Below are positions 1 to 11,700 of a stretch of 64,000 nucleotides of DNA, in pieces (the first letter of the stretch is position 1; each line of letters starts with the position of its first letter). This DNA comes from Cotesia glomerata (taxonomy: Eukaryota; Arthropoda; Insecta; Hymenoptera; Braconidae): positions 9,238,001 through 9,302,000 of the forward strand of contig NC_058159.1 of the NCBI RefSeq assembly GCF_020080835.1, given 5' to 3'. The position numbers were made by a program, and so were the translations under genes. Below the pieces are notes generated by a model that saw only the letters and a program-made list of their open reading frames with translations, was not told where the DNA came from and made no database searches.

Positions 1-148
1 CAAATAGTGAGGCATTTTCTCATCAACAAAAATTTTGTAGGCATACATTTTAATTTCAAAATTATCGTAGCTGATAATCAATTGAAAATAACTTGGCATT
101 GAAAAAACATTTTTTAATTCAAGTGTGATGAATGGAAAAAAATAGTCA

Positions 149-719
149 TCTATACTAATAAATGGAGAGCTGGTTTTTTTGTTTGGTTATACTGCGAAAA
201 CTACTGAACCGATCGGAATAATACTTATACCATAAGATGCAGCGTGTTTCGGAGAAGGTTTTAGTATATGATATGGTGGTGATTACTTATCCGGAACCTA
301 TATTTTTTTGACTTAGAAATAATGAATTTTTATTGTAACTAAATTTATTCTCTTCGATTGTCATTTCTTTAAAATAAATTTTTTAATTCTATTGGTTATG
401 TTTATATACTAGGCAGATTTCTTCACTTATAAAACCTGCAATTTCTTTAACTGAAACTTTCAATGCTCATTACAAATTTTTTTTATTCATATCAATTATT
501 ATTAATTTTTGTAAAAAAGACAAGGAAATGTTATAATGATTGCACATTGAAAGTTATCATGAATATTAGCTAGAATAATTATATGGATAAAAGGTGCATG
601 CCAATTCGATAGAATTGAGAATCTGTGCAAGTCAAAACAATACTCTAATTAAATTTCAAGTCTAGATCTAAAAACGCAATTCTTTAAAGCGCCCAGCGGA
701 GCGAGCGAGTAACAGCTAG
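149..719 (+). mobile_element. Non-autonomous Helitron-like element
   Basis: The segment begins TCTATACTAATAAATGG directly after an A and ends in CTAG directly before a T. It has a GC-rich stretch (GCGCCCAGCGGAGCGAGCG) just before the end. Helitrons are known to start with TC, end with CTRR after a GC-rich hairpin, and insert between A and T, so the ends fit. No Rep/helicase ORF is present, so any mobility would depend on another copy. A related internal stretch recurs near 36.26-36.39 kb, which shows that this is a dispersed family. I am fairly sure of the ends and less sure of the class. Confidence 0.55.
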
Positions 720-1425
720 TAATGAATAAATAAATAATATATATACAAAATAAAATTGTTTTTATTACTCATGCGGGAAAAGTAGTATTTTGGCGCTCGC
801 TGTTGCGGTTAAAAAAGAGCTGTTTGCCCATTTTAAAATTACGCATGAGTTTTTTCATAAATAAAACTGTTATTTGAGTGCGACAAGTTTACTTTTCGCA
901 CGCAAATTATTCTTGGCGCACTCAAACTATCCTTGGCGCACGCAATTGACTATGAAACTGCTAAAATTAAAATAAATAACAAAAAAAAAACACAATCTAA
1001 CTGTCAATATTAAAGAAGTAAGGTTGACATTACAAAGTTCATATTTTTAACGAAAGTAAAAATAATTAATTAATATCCAGCTATTTAATTGTGATGAAAA
1101 TAAATTTAGCAGAAATTTGATAATTTTAATAATTTTTGTAAAAAATAAATTATGACAAAAAAAATTTTTTTTTTAAAATTGACATGTAGGAATTTTGTAA
1201 AGTAAAAAATGCAATTTTTAATGAATAATTCTTTGGAACAAATTTGTTTGTGAGAGAAAATTAAAAAATTGTAGTGACAGCTAAATTTAATGTGATTTAA
1301 TTTTATGTGTTGATTGTTTCAATGTGTAAATTTATTTTTTGTTAATTAATATTAATTATCATGGATTTATTATCTGATATATATTTGTTTCTTTTTTTTT
1401 AACTTTTTGTTTGTTTTTAAGGACT
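720..1425. other. AT-rich stretch without a gene
   Basis: Very AT-rich sequence with short homopolymers. The words TTGGCGCWC and CGCACGCAA recur around 790-950. No ORF of coding character and no RNA gene was seen. Confidence 0.6.
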
Positions 1426-1473
1426 GGGGGGGCTCCGCTCCTGGACCCTGCCGGGGCTCTGCCCCTGGACCCC
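1426..1473. repeat. GC-rich imperfect tandem duplication
   Basis: Two diverged copies of a unit of about 23 bp (GGGGCTCYGCYCCTGGACCC) form a GC island inside extremely AT-rich DNA. Each unit contains a short inverted repeat (GGGGCTCYGCYCC). Its origin is unknown. Confidence 0.6.
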
Positions 1474-1714
1474 GATTTTGTGCCCACATATATCGCCGCA
1501 TTTGTAATACAAAAAATTGATATTAAAAATATTTAAATATTTAAAATATTTAAATACTTAAAATTGAAATTAAGAAGTATCCTTTGGTGAGAATTTTTTT
1601 TTCTATGTAAAGAACAATATTTCGTCAATGGAGTGAGAAAAAAAAATAGTCGTCTCAAATGACTTTAAAAATGTCAATAGTTCACAAGATACAAGGTCAT
1701 TTCTTAATTATTGA

Positions 1715-2490
1715 TATTTTTAAAGATATAAGCTCATACTGATGTTACACTCATCAAGAGCTTTCTTTTGAGTACTCACATGCATTTTGATACATTTTTC
1801 ATATATACATATGTAGTATCGGAAAATACTGGATAGGATATTGATGTTGTTAATATCTAAAAAAGGGAATCACAGGTCGGATAATTTAAGTGAGTATTTA
1901 TTCTAAAAATTGACAGAGTTCAAATACAGAGGTCTGTCGTACATCGAAGTTAAGTAGGAACTGCCTGCGTGAGTCCCATACAATTAGATCTTTTCTTACT
2001 ATCTGGGTTCTCACCCCCGCATCAGTCATACTTCGTTCTTACACTCTCGGTACTTATAATGTACATTTTTGCCACGAAACAAAATCTATACTTACGTTAT
2101 CACGCTTACAAATATTTTCTAAAATATCTTAACTACACATCTGTTATTTGGGAATTTTTCTTAATCCCTTTATTTACAACCTTTTCGAAAAAATACTTAC
2201 TGCTAAGTACAAAGGTGCAATAAAACAATAAAATCGAAATACCTAAATCTAAAAATGACCATTCCACACATATATGTAATATATATAAATATATGAAAAA
2301 ATGATGTGGGTACTTAAATGAAGATTCTTGATAAGTGTAACATCGGGATGAGCTTATGTCTTTAAAAATATATATAAAAATATACATATATATAAATATA
2401 TAAAATATATGAAAAATTGATGTGGATACTCAAATGAAAGGTCTTGATGAATGTAACATCGGGATGAGCTTATATCTTTAAAAATATATT
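1715..2490. repeat. Inverted plus tandem repeat cluster
   Basis: A unit of about 110-125 bp containing AACATCGGGATGAGCTTAT occurs twice in tandem at about 2270-2380 and 2390-2490. It occurs once more in inverted orientation at about 1715-1805. The arms enclose about 450 bp without coding character. The arrangement resembles a foldback or MITE-like element with one duplicated arm. No protein-coding gene is supported. Confidence 0.5.
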
Positions 2491-3324
2491 TAACACTATA
2501 AACACTCGCATTTTTATCAATAGACCCTAACATAGGATCCACCGTATAATTAGATAAATTTTTAACAACTTGAATATTAACATTCTTGTTGCAGACTTTC
2601 CAATGATGTTTTTACCCCGTAAAATAGCATAATATAAAAAAAAAAAAAAAAAAAAAAAAAACATACTTTTGAATATTTATTTCTATATGTTCATATTTAT
2701 AATCTAATATCGTACAAGTCTGAAACTAAACAATCAAATTAATTTTTCAGGAAATACATTTACACGCTTCTTCGAGCTCAAAAATATAATTTTCGTATCA
2801 TTTTGAGCTTTTCGAGCTCAAAAATCTGCTAGATGTTGAATAAAACACCATTTTTCGAATTTTTAAACCGCAATAACTTTTGAATAAATGAACCGATTTT
2901 TACGTGATTGGTGGCATTTAACGCAGTTTTTAAAGCCTCATGAAGAACTTTTAATTTTATATTGATCGAACAAGGAATTTCAAAGTAATTCCCAAAAAAC
3001 GATTTTTTCGATTTTTTTCGTTAACGATAACTCACGAACCAATTAACCGATTTTGACCGGGCTGGCGGCAATCGACGTTTTTTTTTATCTTAAGAGCTGA
3101 TTAGTTTTTGGAATCGATCGGTTTAGCAATTTTAAAGTTATTCCAAAAAAACCGCATTCGAAAAAATTGTTTTTTGCAGTTTTTTTAAGATTTCTTAAAA
3201 TCTACTGGTTCGAATCAGTCCAAGTTATGGTCAAAATCTAAGTTTAGTCAAGCCCTTTCGAATGGTGCCAACTGCGATGAAATCGGTCAAGCCGTTAAAA
3301 AGTTATGAGAGGTTTACATACGGC

Positions 3325-3363
<39 letters not shown>

Positions 3364-3902
3364 GGGGCAGAAGAGATACTGCTACCGGGCGCGTCTCCCC
3401 GAGCGGATGGGAGAACGCTCGCTGTCCTTGGATGACACTTAATCTCTTAGTTGATGAGGTACAGCGGGTAGGAGCCAAGCAAAATAACCAAACAAAATAC
3501 GCTCCCGTGGACAAAACTCCCCTTTAATGGGTTGGTCGCACTAACTGACCTAACAAGACGATCGTTCTCTGCTGTGACCCACTGGGAGTGACCGGAACCT
3601 GTATCGTAGTTTCCGACGATGCAGGCCACGGCTGATGTGAGCTTGCTCTACCGAGGTGTAAGTTGCAGCAGTGGATCAGGAGCCAGCCACTTCGGGCCTT
3701 GATCAGGAAGTACGCAGTGAGTGTTAGAGGTCGGAATCTTCACCGCTCCGAGCGAGTCTGGTCCGTCCGTGTATTCCGGGACTGGCTAAGTGTCGGCTAG
3801 GCCTCAGGGAACTGGGGTAGGAGTACTATCTCCGAGGGTACACCCGTTCCTAGTTATGACAACCCGCTCCACTCCGTACGATGCGCTGGTAAATCAAAAA
3901 GT

Positions 3903-5258
3903 ATGAGTAATTCACAGGAAACAAACAAGAATGAAAACGGGCTTCATGCCCAACAAGCAGCGATTGAAGCGGGCGCTGAAATGAGGAGAGCGCAAGCGCT
4001 GGAACGCCTGGAGGAGCTGACTAATGAGTTAAATAATCTCGTTCAGTCAAAAGTCAATATCCACAAGGAGATCAAGACCAAGGCGACTAGTGTAACTAAC
4101 GCCCTTCGAAGGTTCAAAAAACTGGATGAAGAATGGCGATTAGCATCGCGACGCACTCCCCGTGCTACACCGGGGCAAACCAACGAAGTTGTAGTTGTGA
4201 CTGACGAAGCAATGGATACCGGAGCCGAAGGTGACGGTGAATCGGTCATCGAAGACAAACGAGAAACTGTCACGAAGACTGGAAAAAGGAAAGATTGATC
4301 CTCTCCAGATCCAACGTGCAGCCAAGTCACCAAGAAGAAGGACCTGAGACAAAGCCCTCCACAAAGAGCGACAATGCAAAGGGACGAACGGACAAAAGCG
4401 ATTGCTTGGCAGAAAGTCCAGTCCAAGAAAGAACAAAGAAGGCAAAGGAAAGAACAGCTCCCAAAGCAATTTCCCGAGGAGCCCCGTCCTGAACCTAAAC
4501 GGAAGAAATCGCGAAAGTGGATCAGGCCAGACGCACTGATCATCCGCCCAGCTGAGCCGGCGAAGTACGCTGAGATTTTGCGTAAAATAAAAAATGATGT
4601 CCCTGACGAGCAGGTCCGTACTACGGTGGATAAGATCCATAAAACTAGGGCCGGAAACATGCTGATTACGCTCTCTAGGAAGAGCTCCGATAAAGGCCAA
4701 GCTTTACAGAAAACCATCGAGGGCATCCTACAAGAAGAGGCCAAAGTGATCTGCAAAGGTCCACAGGAAGACGTCGAAATCCGAGACCTTGATGACACTA
4801 CAACCAGGGAAGACATTCAAGCCGCCTTGCAGATGGCAACCGGAGAATCCTGCGAGGTATCGCTAGAGGCAATTAAGATCCGAAAGGCCTACAGAGGTAC
4901 CCAGACTGCCGTAGTGACTCTACCAGCAGCTGCAGCGCGGAAGATATTGGAAGGAAGCGGTAAAATCCGTATCGGCTGGGTAAACTGCCGAATTAGAGCC
5001 ACGAGAAGACCAACCCAATGCTTCAAGTGCTGGCACTTCGGGCATCATGGATTTCAGTGCAAAAGTAGCGTAGACCGATCTAAGCTTTGCATCAGGTGCG
5101 GACAAGAGGGGCACAAGATCGCTGGTTGTAAGAATCCAGCCAAATGTGCATTATGCGCTGAAAACCAAAGCGCAGAGAACTCTGCCCACTACGCCGGCAA
5201 CCACAAATGCCCGGTATTCCAAGAGGCGCTTCAGAGGTTAATAAACAAAAGAACATGA
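3903..5258 (+). pseudogene. R1-clade ORF1 (Gag-like RNA-binding protein), copy 1, nonsense at 4296
   Basis: The ORF would encode a nucleic-acid-binding ORF1 protein of 451 residues. Residues 1-130 are charged and predicted coiled-coil-like (acidic/basic Glu-Lys-Arg runs). The middle is Lys/Arg/Pro-rich, and the C-terminal third holds three zinc knuckles: CFKCWHFGHHGFQC, CIRCGQEGHKIAGC, and a longer third Cys-His motif. ORF1 proteins of this family package the element RNA and guide it to target DNA. The CGA that copy 3 has at the matching place is TGA here (4296-4298), which cuts the protein at 131 residues. The downstream frame stays open to 5258. The last codon overlaps the ORF2 start as ATGA. 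Confidence 0.85.
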
Positions 5259-8233
5259 AGATACTGCAGCTCAACCTCAATCATTGTGAGGCTGCACATG
5301 ACTTGCTTCTGCAGACAGTGCGTGAACTAGGGCCTGACCTTGTACTAATAGCTGAGCCATATAAATGCCTTAAAGGCAAATTATGGGAAACGGACACGAC
5401 CACTAGGGCCGTCATTTGGTCCTGTGGCAAGCTCCCATTCCAGAGCGTAGTTAATAATTGCAATGCCGGCTTTGTAGCAGTATCAGTAGATGGCGTTCGC
5501 TTCTATAGCTGCTACGCACCACCTAGCCTCTCTATTGTTGACTTCACTAACTTTCTGGATCGACTGACAGAGGACGCGAAGCAGCATCATCCAGTCGCGA
5601 TAGCCGGCGACTTTAACTCCTGGGCAGTAGACTGGGGTAGCAAGCTAACTAACGCACGAGGTAAAGCGTTACTTGAGGCTTTTACTGCATTAGACGTAGT
5701 CTTACTCAACAGTGGTGACACACCAACCTACACCAAAGGAGACGCAAGTTCCATCGTAGACCTCACGTTCGTCAGTAGCAGCCTCGCGAGAGGTAACCTC
5801 AACTGGAAGGTGCTGGATATCTACACTGCCAGTGACCACAACGCGATTCTCTGGGAGATATCAAATGACCAGGATACTAGAGGAACTAGTAGGTTACCTA
5901 ACCACATTCGGTGGAGAGTACAATCTTTCGACGCGGGTACGCTGACGACTGCTTTGGATAATGGCCCGATCACCGCTGGATGCGCAGAAGATCAGACTAA
6001 AGAACTTATGAAAAGAGTGACCGAAGCTTGTGACGCCAGTATGCCACGAAAACGAGGCATAAATAGAAGACCCGCGGTGCACTGGTGGAACGATCACATC
6101 AGCGCTCTTCGTAAAGAATGCCTCAGGAAAAGAAGAATATCACAGCGTGGCTTCCGTCGACCTAACCTTGCAGAACTGGTGGCAGAGTATAAAAGGCCCG
6201 TCGGGGAACTAAACAAAGCCATCAAGGATAATAAAAGACGCTGTTGGAAAGAACTCGTCGAAGAAGTGGAGAAGGACCCATGGGGCAAACCGTACAAGGT
6301 GGTCACGGCCCACCTGAAATACCAGCCAATGCCGTCGCCTACGTGTCCGCGGCTCCTAGAGAGGATTGTTACTGTGCTGTTTCCTCAACAATCGGTATTC
6401 ACCGGCCAGTTAAGGCAGCTAAACCCTGAAGACATTCCATCTGTCACGGAAGAAGAACTAATGGAGGCTTGTAACCGCGTAGGGAATAACAAAGCGCCGG
6501 GACTAGACGGAATCCCTAATATTGCCTTGAAAACAGCCATAAAGGCAGCACCAACGTTATTCTTGAAAGTTTACAATACGTGCCTCAAGGAAGGGACATT
6601 TCCTCGGAAATGGAAACAACAACGACTGGTTCTACTCCCTAAAGGAAAAAGCCACCAGAAGAGCCGTCATCTTACCGTCCACTTTGTATGCTGGATACAG
6701 CCGGTAAGATATTCGAACGCATAATTCATCAAAGAATAGAAGCAGTTGCAGATCCACTCCTGGCAAACAACCAGTATGGATTCCGAAAAGGACGATCAAC
6801 CCTGGACGCGATCAATCTGGTTGTTACTACGGCCCAGGAGGCAATTGCAGGAACCAGATGGAAGGGTGGTACGAAGAAGTACTGCCTGGTGGCGACGTTA
6901 GACATCAAAAACGCCTTCAACTCTGCTAACTGGGACTGCATTATGCAAGCTCTTCAAAGAGAAGAACGTGCCAGGATACCTAAGTAAAATAGTAGCTAGC
7001 TACTTCACGGATAGAGTCCTCAGATATGACACAAAGGACGGTCCGAAAGAGTACGAAATCACCGGAGGTGTTCCGCAGGGCTCTGTTCTTGGCCCACTGC
7101 TGTGGAATATCATGTATGACGGGCTTCTAAGGCTAAAGATCCCAAGAAATATTAAACTTGTAGCGTATGCGGACGACGTGGCCGTAGTGATTGTCGCTAA
7201 ACACCTGGACGAGATTCACCACATGTTTGATCTAGCATTCCAGCAAGTAAACCAGTGGATGGACACAATGAATCTTCAACTGGCGAAACATAAGACTGAG
7301 GCAGTGCTTATTACCAGCAGGAAAGTGTTAGAGACCATCAATCTTAGAGTCGGCGAACAAGAAATCACATCACAACCTTATATCCGATATTTGGGAGTGA
7401 TGCTTGATGCCCGTCTCAACTTTAAACAGCAAGTGGAACACGTCAGTGCCAAAGCGTCAGTAGTAAGGGCAAGCCTCGCACGATTGATGCCTAACGTCGG
7501 AGGCCCAAAGCAGAGCAGGAGACTATTGTTGGCAACTGTAGTCACATCAGTGCTTACGTACGGAATATCCATTTGGGCCGATGCGCTAGAATTACAAGAA
7601 GCATGGAGAAAGGCTGGACCAGTATATCGCCTAAGTGCCCTAAGAGTAGCTTGCGCCTTCCGCACAATATCTGAGGAAGCAGTGTGCGTAATTTCTGGAA
7701 CTCTACCTCTCAGAGTCCTAGCTGAAGAAAGAAGGAACCTTTACCAACGAAAGAGGTCAACAACACTGAGCGCAGAAGAACTCAGAACGGAACAAAGACA
7801 GCACAGCATCGCACGATGGCAATCTCAGTGGGATGCCGCAGAGAAGGGTAGATGGACGCATCGTCTCATACCAAAGATCGACATTTGGCTGAACCGGAAA
7901 CACGGAGAGGTCAACTACTACCTAACGCAGATGTTGTCAGGACATGGCTGTTTTCGGGCTTATCTTCACCGCTTTAGGCATGACGATTCTCCGGAGTGCC
8001 CGTCCTGCCCTGGAGTCACTGAAGATGCGGAGCACGTTTTTTCCGAGTGCTCGCGTTTTAATCCACAACGTGAGGAGCTGGAGAGGATCTTGAAGAGGAG
8101 AAGTCAACCAGAGTCAGTCGTAGAAGCAATGCTGTCTTCAGAAGCTGCCTGGAATGCAACGAACACTTTTGTCACAGAAGTGCTTACAGAGCTGCGTTCC
8201 ATCGAGAGAAAAAGAGCAAAAGACAGAATCTAG
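5255..8233 (+). pseudogene. R1-clade ORF2 (endonuclease-reverse transcriptase), copy 1, two frameshifts
   Basis: About 992 codons starting at ATG 5255, four bases before ORF1 ends. The N-terminal APE-type endonuclease shows LQLNLNHCEAA, IAEPY, GDFNSW (about residue 117) and SDHNAI (about 192). The reverse transcriptase shows FRKGRSTLDAI, LDIKNAFNSANW, GVPQGSVLGPLLWN and the catalytic YADD (about residue 638). The C-terminus has a CPSCPG...HVFSEC zinc finger. The protein nicks the target and primes cDNA synthesis there. One base is missing in the A-run at 6646-6650, and one extra A lies near 6955-6958. The frame is therefore read in three blocks (to about 6645, about 6650-6955, then on to 8233). 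Both lesions are in A-rich runs, so assembly error is possible. Confidence 0.85.
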
Positions 8234-8477
8234 AAGGAAGAAATAACATCTTAGCCACCAGAAGGAAGAGCGGCAGCTAATTCCTCCCCCCGCGAAGAAA
8301 TGCCTTACGGCGGTACCATGGGGATCAGAGGATAGAAGAGAAAGGGGTTTAGGGTTTAGTGGGTAGGGGCGTTAGCGTCGAGTTTTTAGTATGACGCTGC
8401 GTCGAGTCGCCACATATCCAGGCCAAACAACTATGCCTAGAATCCGTAAAAAGGATTCCCCCCCCTAAAAGGGAAAA

Positions 8478-8480
<3 letters not shown>
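8234..8480 (+). other. 3' UTR of R1-clade copy 1
   Basis: Non-coding 3' tail of the retrotransposon. Near its end is the stretch AATCCGTAAAAAGGATTCC, a perfect small inverted repeat (GGAATCC-type arms around TTTTTAC), followed by a C-run and an A-run. The same hairpin and C-run occur in copy 2 (about 16380-16420, minus strand), so this is probably the reverse transcriptase recognition region. Confidence 0.55.
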
Positions 8481-8555
<75 letters not shown>

Positions 8556-9225
8556 GACGTACGGACATCATCGCGGAAACATTCGGGGAAGCTTCCTAGG
8601 ACCTCAAAACGTCAACATCCGTTGAAAACTCGATTTTCGAAAAACGGGGTGAAACCAATAATTTCCTGATTTTTGAAAATTTTCAATTTTCTTAGCGGGA
8701 AGTTAAAAATTTTTTCAGAAGTGGTTTTTTTGGGATAACTTTTAAATGGCTCGTTCGATCGATTCTAAAAACTAATCAGCTCTCAACCTTGAAAAACCGC
8801 GTCGATCGCCGCCAATCCGGTCAAAATCGGTTGATTCGTTCGAGAGATATCGTGAACGAAAGAAAACCGAAAAAAGTGTTTTTTCGGAGTTACTCCGAAA
8901 TTTTTAGTTTGACCAATTGAAACTCAAAAATTTTTTATGAGGCTTAAGAAACTGCGTAGAATACCGCCAACCGCGTAAAAATCGGTTCATTCATTCAAAA
9001 GTTATTGCAGTTTGAAAATTCAAAAAATAGTGTTCTCTGAAACTTCTATCAGCTCAAAGAGATCAAAAGCATAGAAAAGGTATCTTTTTGAGCTCAGAGA
9101 GCTCAAAACAACACACAGATTGTATTTTTGAGCTTGAAGAGTTCAAAAAAAGCGGCCGGGTATTCACGGAATTAGCGGGAAGTTGCAGGGATGGCCTTTA
9201 GGGTCAAACGTTTTCCTAATTTTTA

Positions 9226-9732
9226 TTGAACCGCGAATACCGTCGTATGTGTAAAGGACTATACCATTGTATTGTTTATTGTTAATTATTGTAAGTTATT
9301 GGTCAATCCAATCAAGAGGTTTTCTTGTTTTATTTTTTTAATTAAATCAAGTAGATATCATTATTTTGTTCATGCGATTCCTATCTAACACTCTGGACTC
9401 CGGCGAGCCAATTTGAAACAGAGGTTGATAAACAATTAAATAAATAGATAAATTAAATTTCTAAATAAAAATTTCGGATACGTGGTTTTTACAAACTCTA
9501 AAGCTAGCTCAAACGTTAGAATTAACTAAATGGATTTATTAGGACATTGATTTATTAGTTAGATCAAGCATTAGCGGTTAAAATAAGATACTCGTAAGTC
9601 AGGTATAAACGAATGAACAATTGGATACTCAGTAGATGAGCAGGATAAATAACCAACCAAATATAAAATAATTATTACTTGAACAAATAAAAGGATATTC
9701 TATACTTTAATAACAATAAATATAAGGATTTT

Positions 9733-9738
<6 letters not shown>
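9226..9738. other. AT-rich spacer without a gene
   Basis: Unique-looking AT-rich sequence between two foldback-family copies. No ORF, RNA gene or terminal repeat was recognised. Confidence 0.5.
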
Positions 9739-10675
<937 letters not shown>

Positions 10676-11063
10676 TATTTAGCTTAAGTCTTCCTATCCC
10701 GGACCTTGGCACCCGCTGAATTAGTAATTACATTAATAATGTACATCAATAGTTTTGAATAAACAAAACTGTTATACAAAAATAACATTATCATCGAAAT
10801 TTCATTCATGATTCAAAACATTTAACTGTCAGAAATGAGCGCTTGAATCAATAAATTAGAATTCATAGAAAAAGAGTAAAACATTATACAATCAAAAAAT
10901 TCACGCTTCAATAAACTATATTATTTTTCACCTCGATACATATGGAAGATTCTTCCAAAAATTTATTTTTTTTCTATAAAGATAGGTGGCATCGGTTTAA
11001 AATGATATCTCACTGTCTGAAGTATGCCATTAGAACCTAAAAAAAGTTTGGAAAATCCAAAAG
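10676..11063. other. AT-rich spacer without a gene
   Basis: No coding or RNA feature was seen. The sequence is AT-rich with short A and T runs. Confidence 0.5.
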
Positions 11064-11700
11064 TGCACGCCTCATAACGCTCATCCTTTTTTAAGAAAAA
11101 AAAATTGTGTAATTGATTAAAAAAAAAAAAAATTATAATTAAGTAATTTCTTACAGAGTATTTTTTTTTTTTAAATATCAGCGCCCTTTTTTTGTCATAT
11201 GCGCACGCAATTTAAAAAAATTTAGCTTGATCAAGTGGCGCCATAGTTTTCACGTGACAAATAAGAAAAATTTGTTTGTCTGTACGATTGTATCGTAATG
11301 AATTTTAATAAAAATTCAATTTAAAAAAAAAATACGTAAACTAGGCTACTGATATGAAATACGGACCCAGTTCATCACATTCTAAAACTAATAAAAAAAG
11401 TCCGGTCTTGAAATATCAATTTGTTTAGGAGTAATCGTTGGTACATCCAAAATGGGGTGACATCCGGACGTCCACGTAAAATTTTTTTCAAAACGTTTTT
11501 TTTTTCAAAATAGCTATATGAAATGATTTTAGAAAGTAAGAGATGGTTTAATTTAAGTGTTTTCTCGGTGTACATCTACTTATATTATTGTATAAGTGTA
11601 ATATGGTTATGATAGAGACATTTAAAGATCACAAAATTGCTTGACCTTGACGAGTCTAGTATAAAGCACAACCTCATGCGCTTCGCGCTATGAAGCGTGC
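11064..11700. mobile_element. Non-autonomous TIR element (GCACGC family), copy 1
   Basis: About 640 bp bounded by imperfect terminal inverted repeats: TGCACGCCTCATAACGC at the left and GCGCTATGAAGCGTGCA at the right. A second copy lies at 55384-56037 with the same interior (for example GACATCCGGACGTCCACG and TTTTCACGTGACAAATAAG). There is no transposase, so it is a MITE-like DNA element. The superfamily is not determined. Confidence 0.6.

Larger units (their letters stand above)
3362..8480 (+). mobile_element. R1-clade non-LTR retrotransposon, copy 1 (microsatellite insertion)
   Basis: This element is full length in layout: a 5' UTR of about 540 bp (3362-3902), ORF1, overlapping ORF2, a 3' UTR of about 245 bp, and a C-run followed by an A-run that passes straight into (AC)n. 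The 5' junction reads ACACAC then TCGGGGCAGAAG. ORF1 (three zinc knuckles) and ORF2 (APE endonuclease, reverse transcriptase with YADD, C-terminal zinc finger) have R1-clade architecture. Insertion in AC repeats matches the known habit of the Waldo/Mino lineages of that clade. It differs from copy 3 by only about ten substitutions over the shared 2.7 kb and has no indels there, so it is young. It carries one nonsense codon and two single-base frameshifts. Confidence 0.85.
2745..9225 (-). mobile_element. Foldback (AC)n-bearing repeat, copy 1, split by an R1-clade element
   Basis: Read on the minus strand, this copy starts near 9225 with the family end (TTAGGAAAACG-type, then CCATCCCTGCAACTTCCCGC). 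It runs through a first arm to 8706, passes the internal hairpin AACTTCCCGCTAAGAAAAT, and reaches the AC tract (8481-8551 and about 3330-3361). It then continues through the second arm to about 2745, where the end is degraded. The AC tract is interrupted by a 5.1 kb retrotransposon (3362-8480). The arms consist of diverged units of about 110-130 bp with words such as AACTTTTGAAYGAATSAACC and GAGCTC palindromes. No protein is encoded. Confidence 0.7.

Noticed and set aside
4043..4816. Long minus-strand frames opposite R1-clade ORF1 (4043-4816, 4140-4700, 61937-62710, 62034-62594) and the plus-strand one opposite copy 2 (20042-20926)
   Set aside because: They mirror the codon bias of ORF1 on the other strand and show no motif. 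The sense frame has zinc knuckles and matching ends in all copies.
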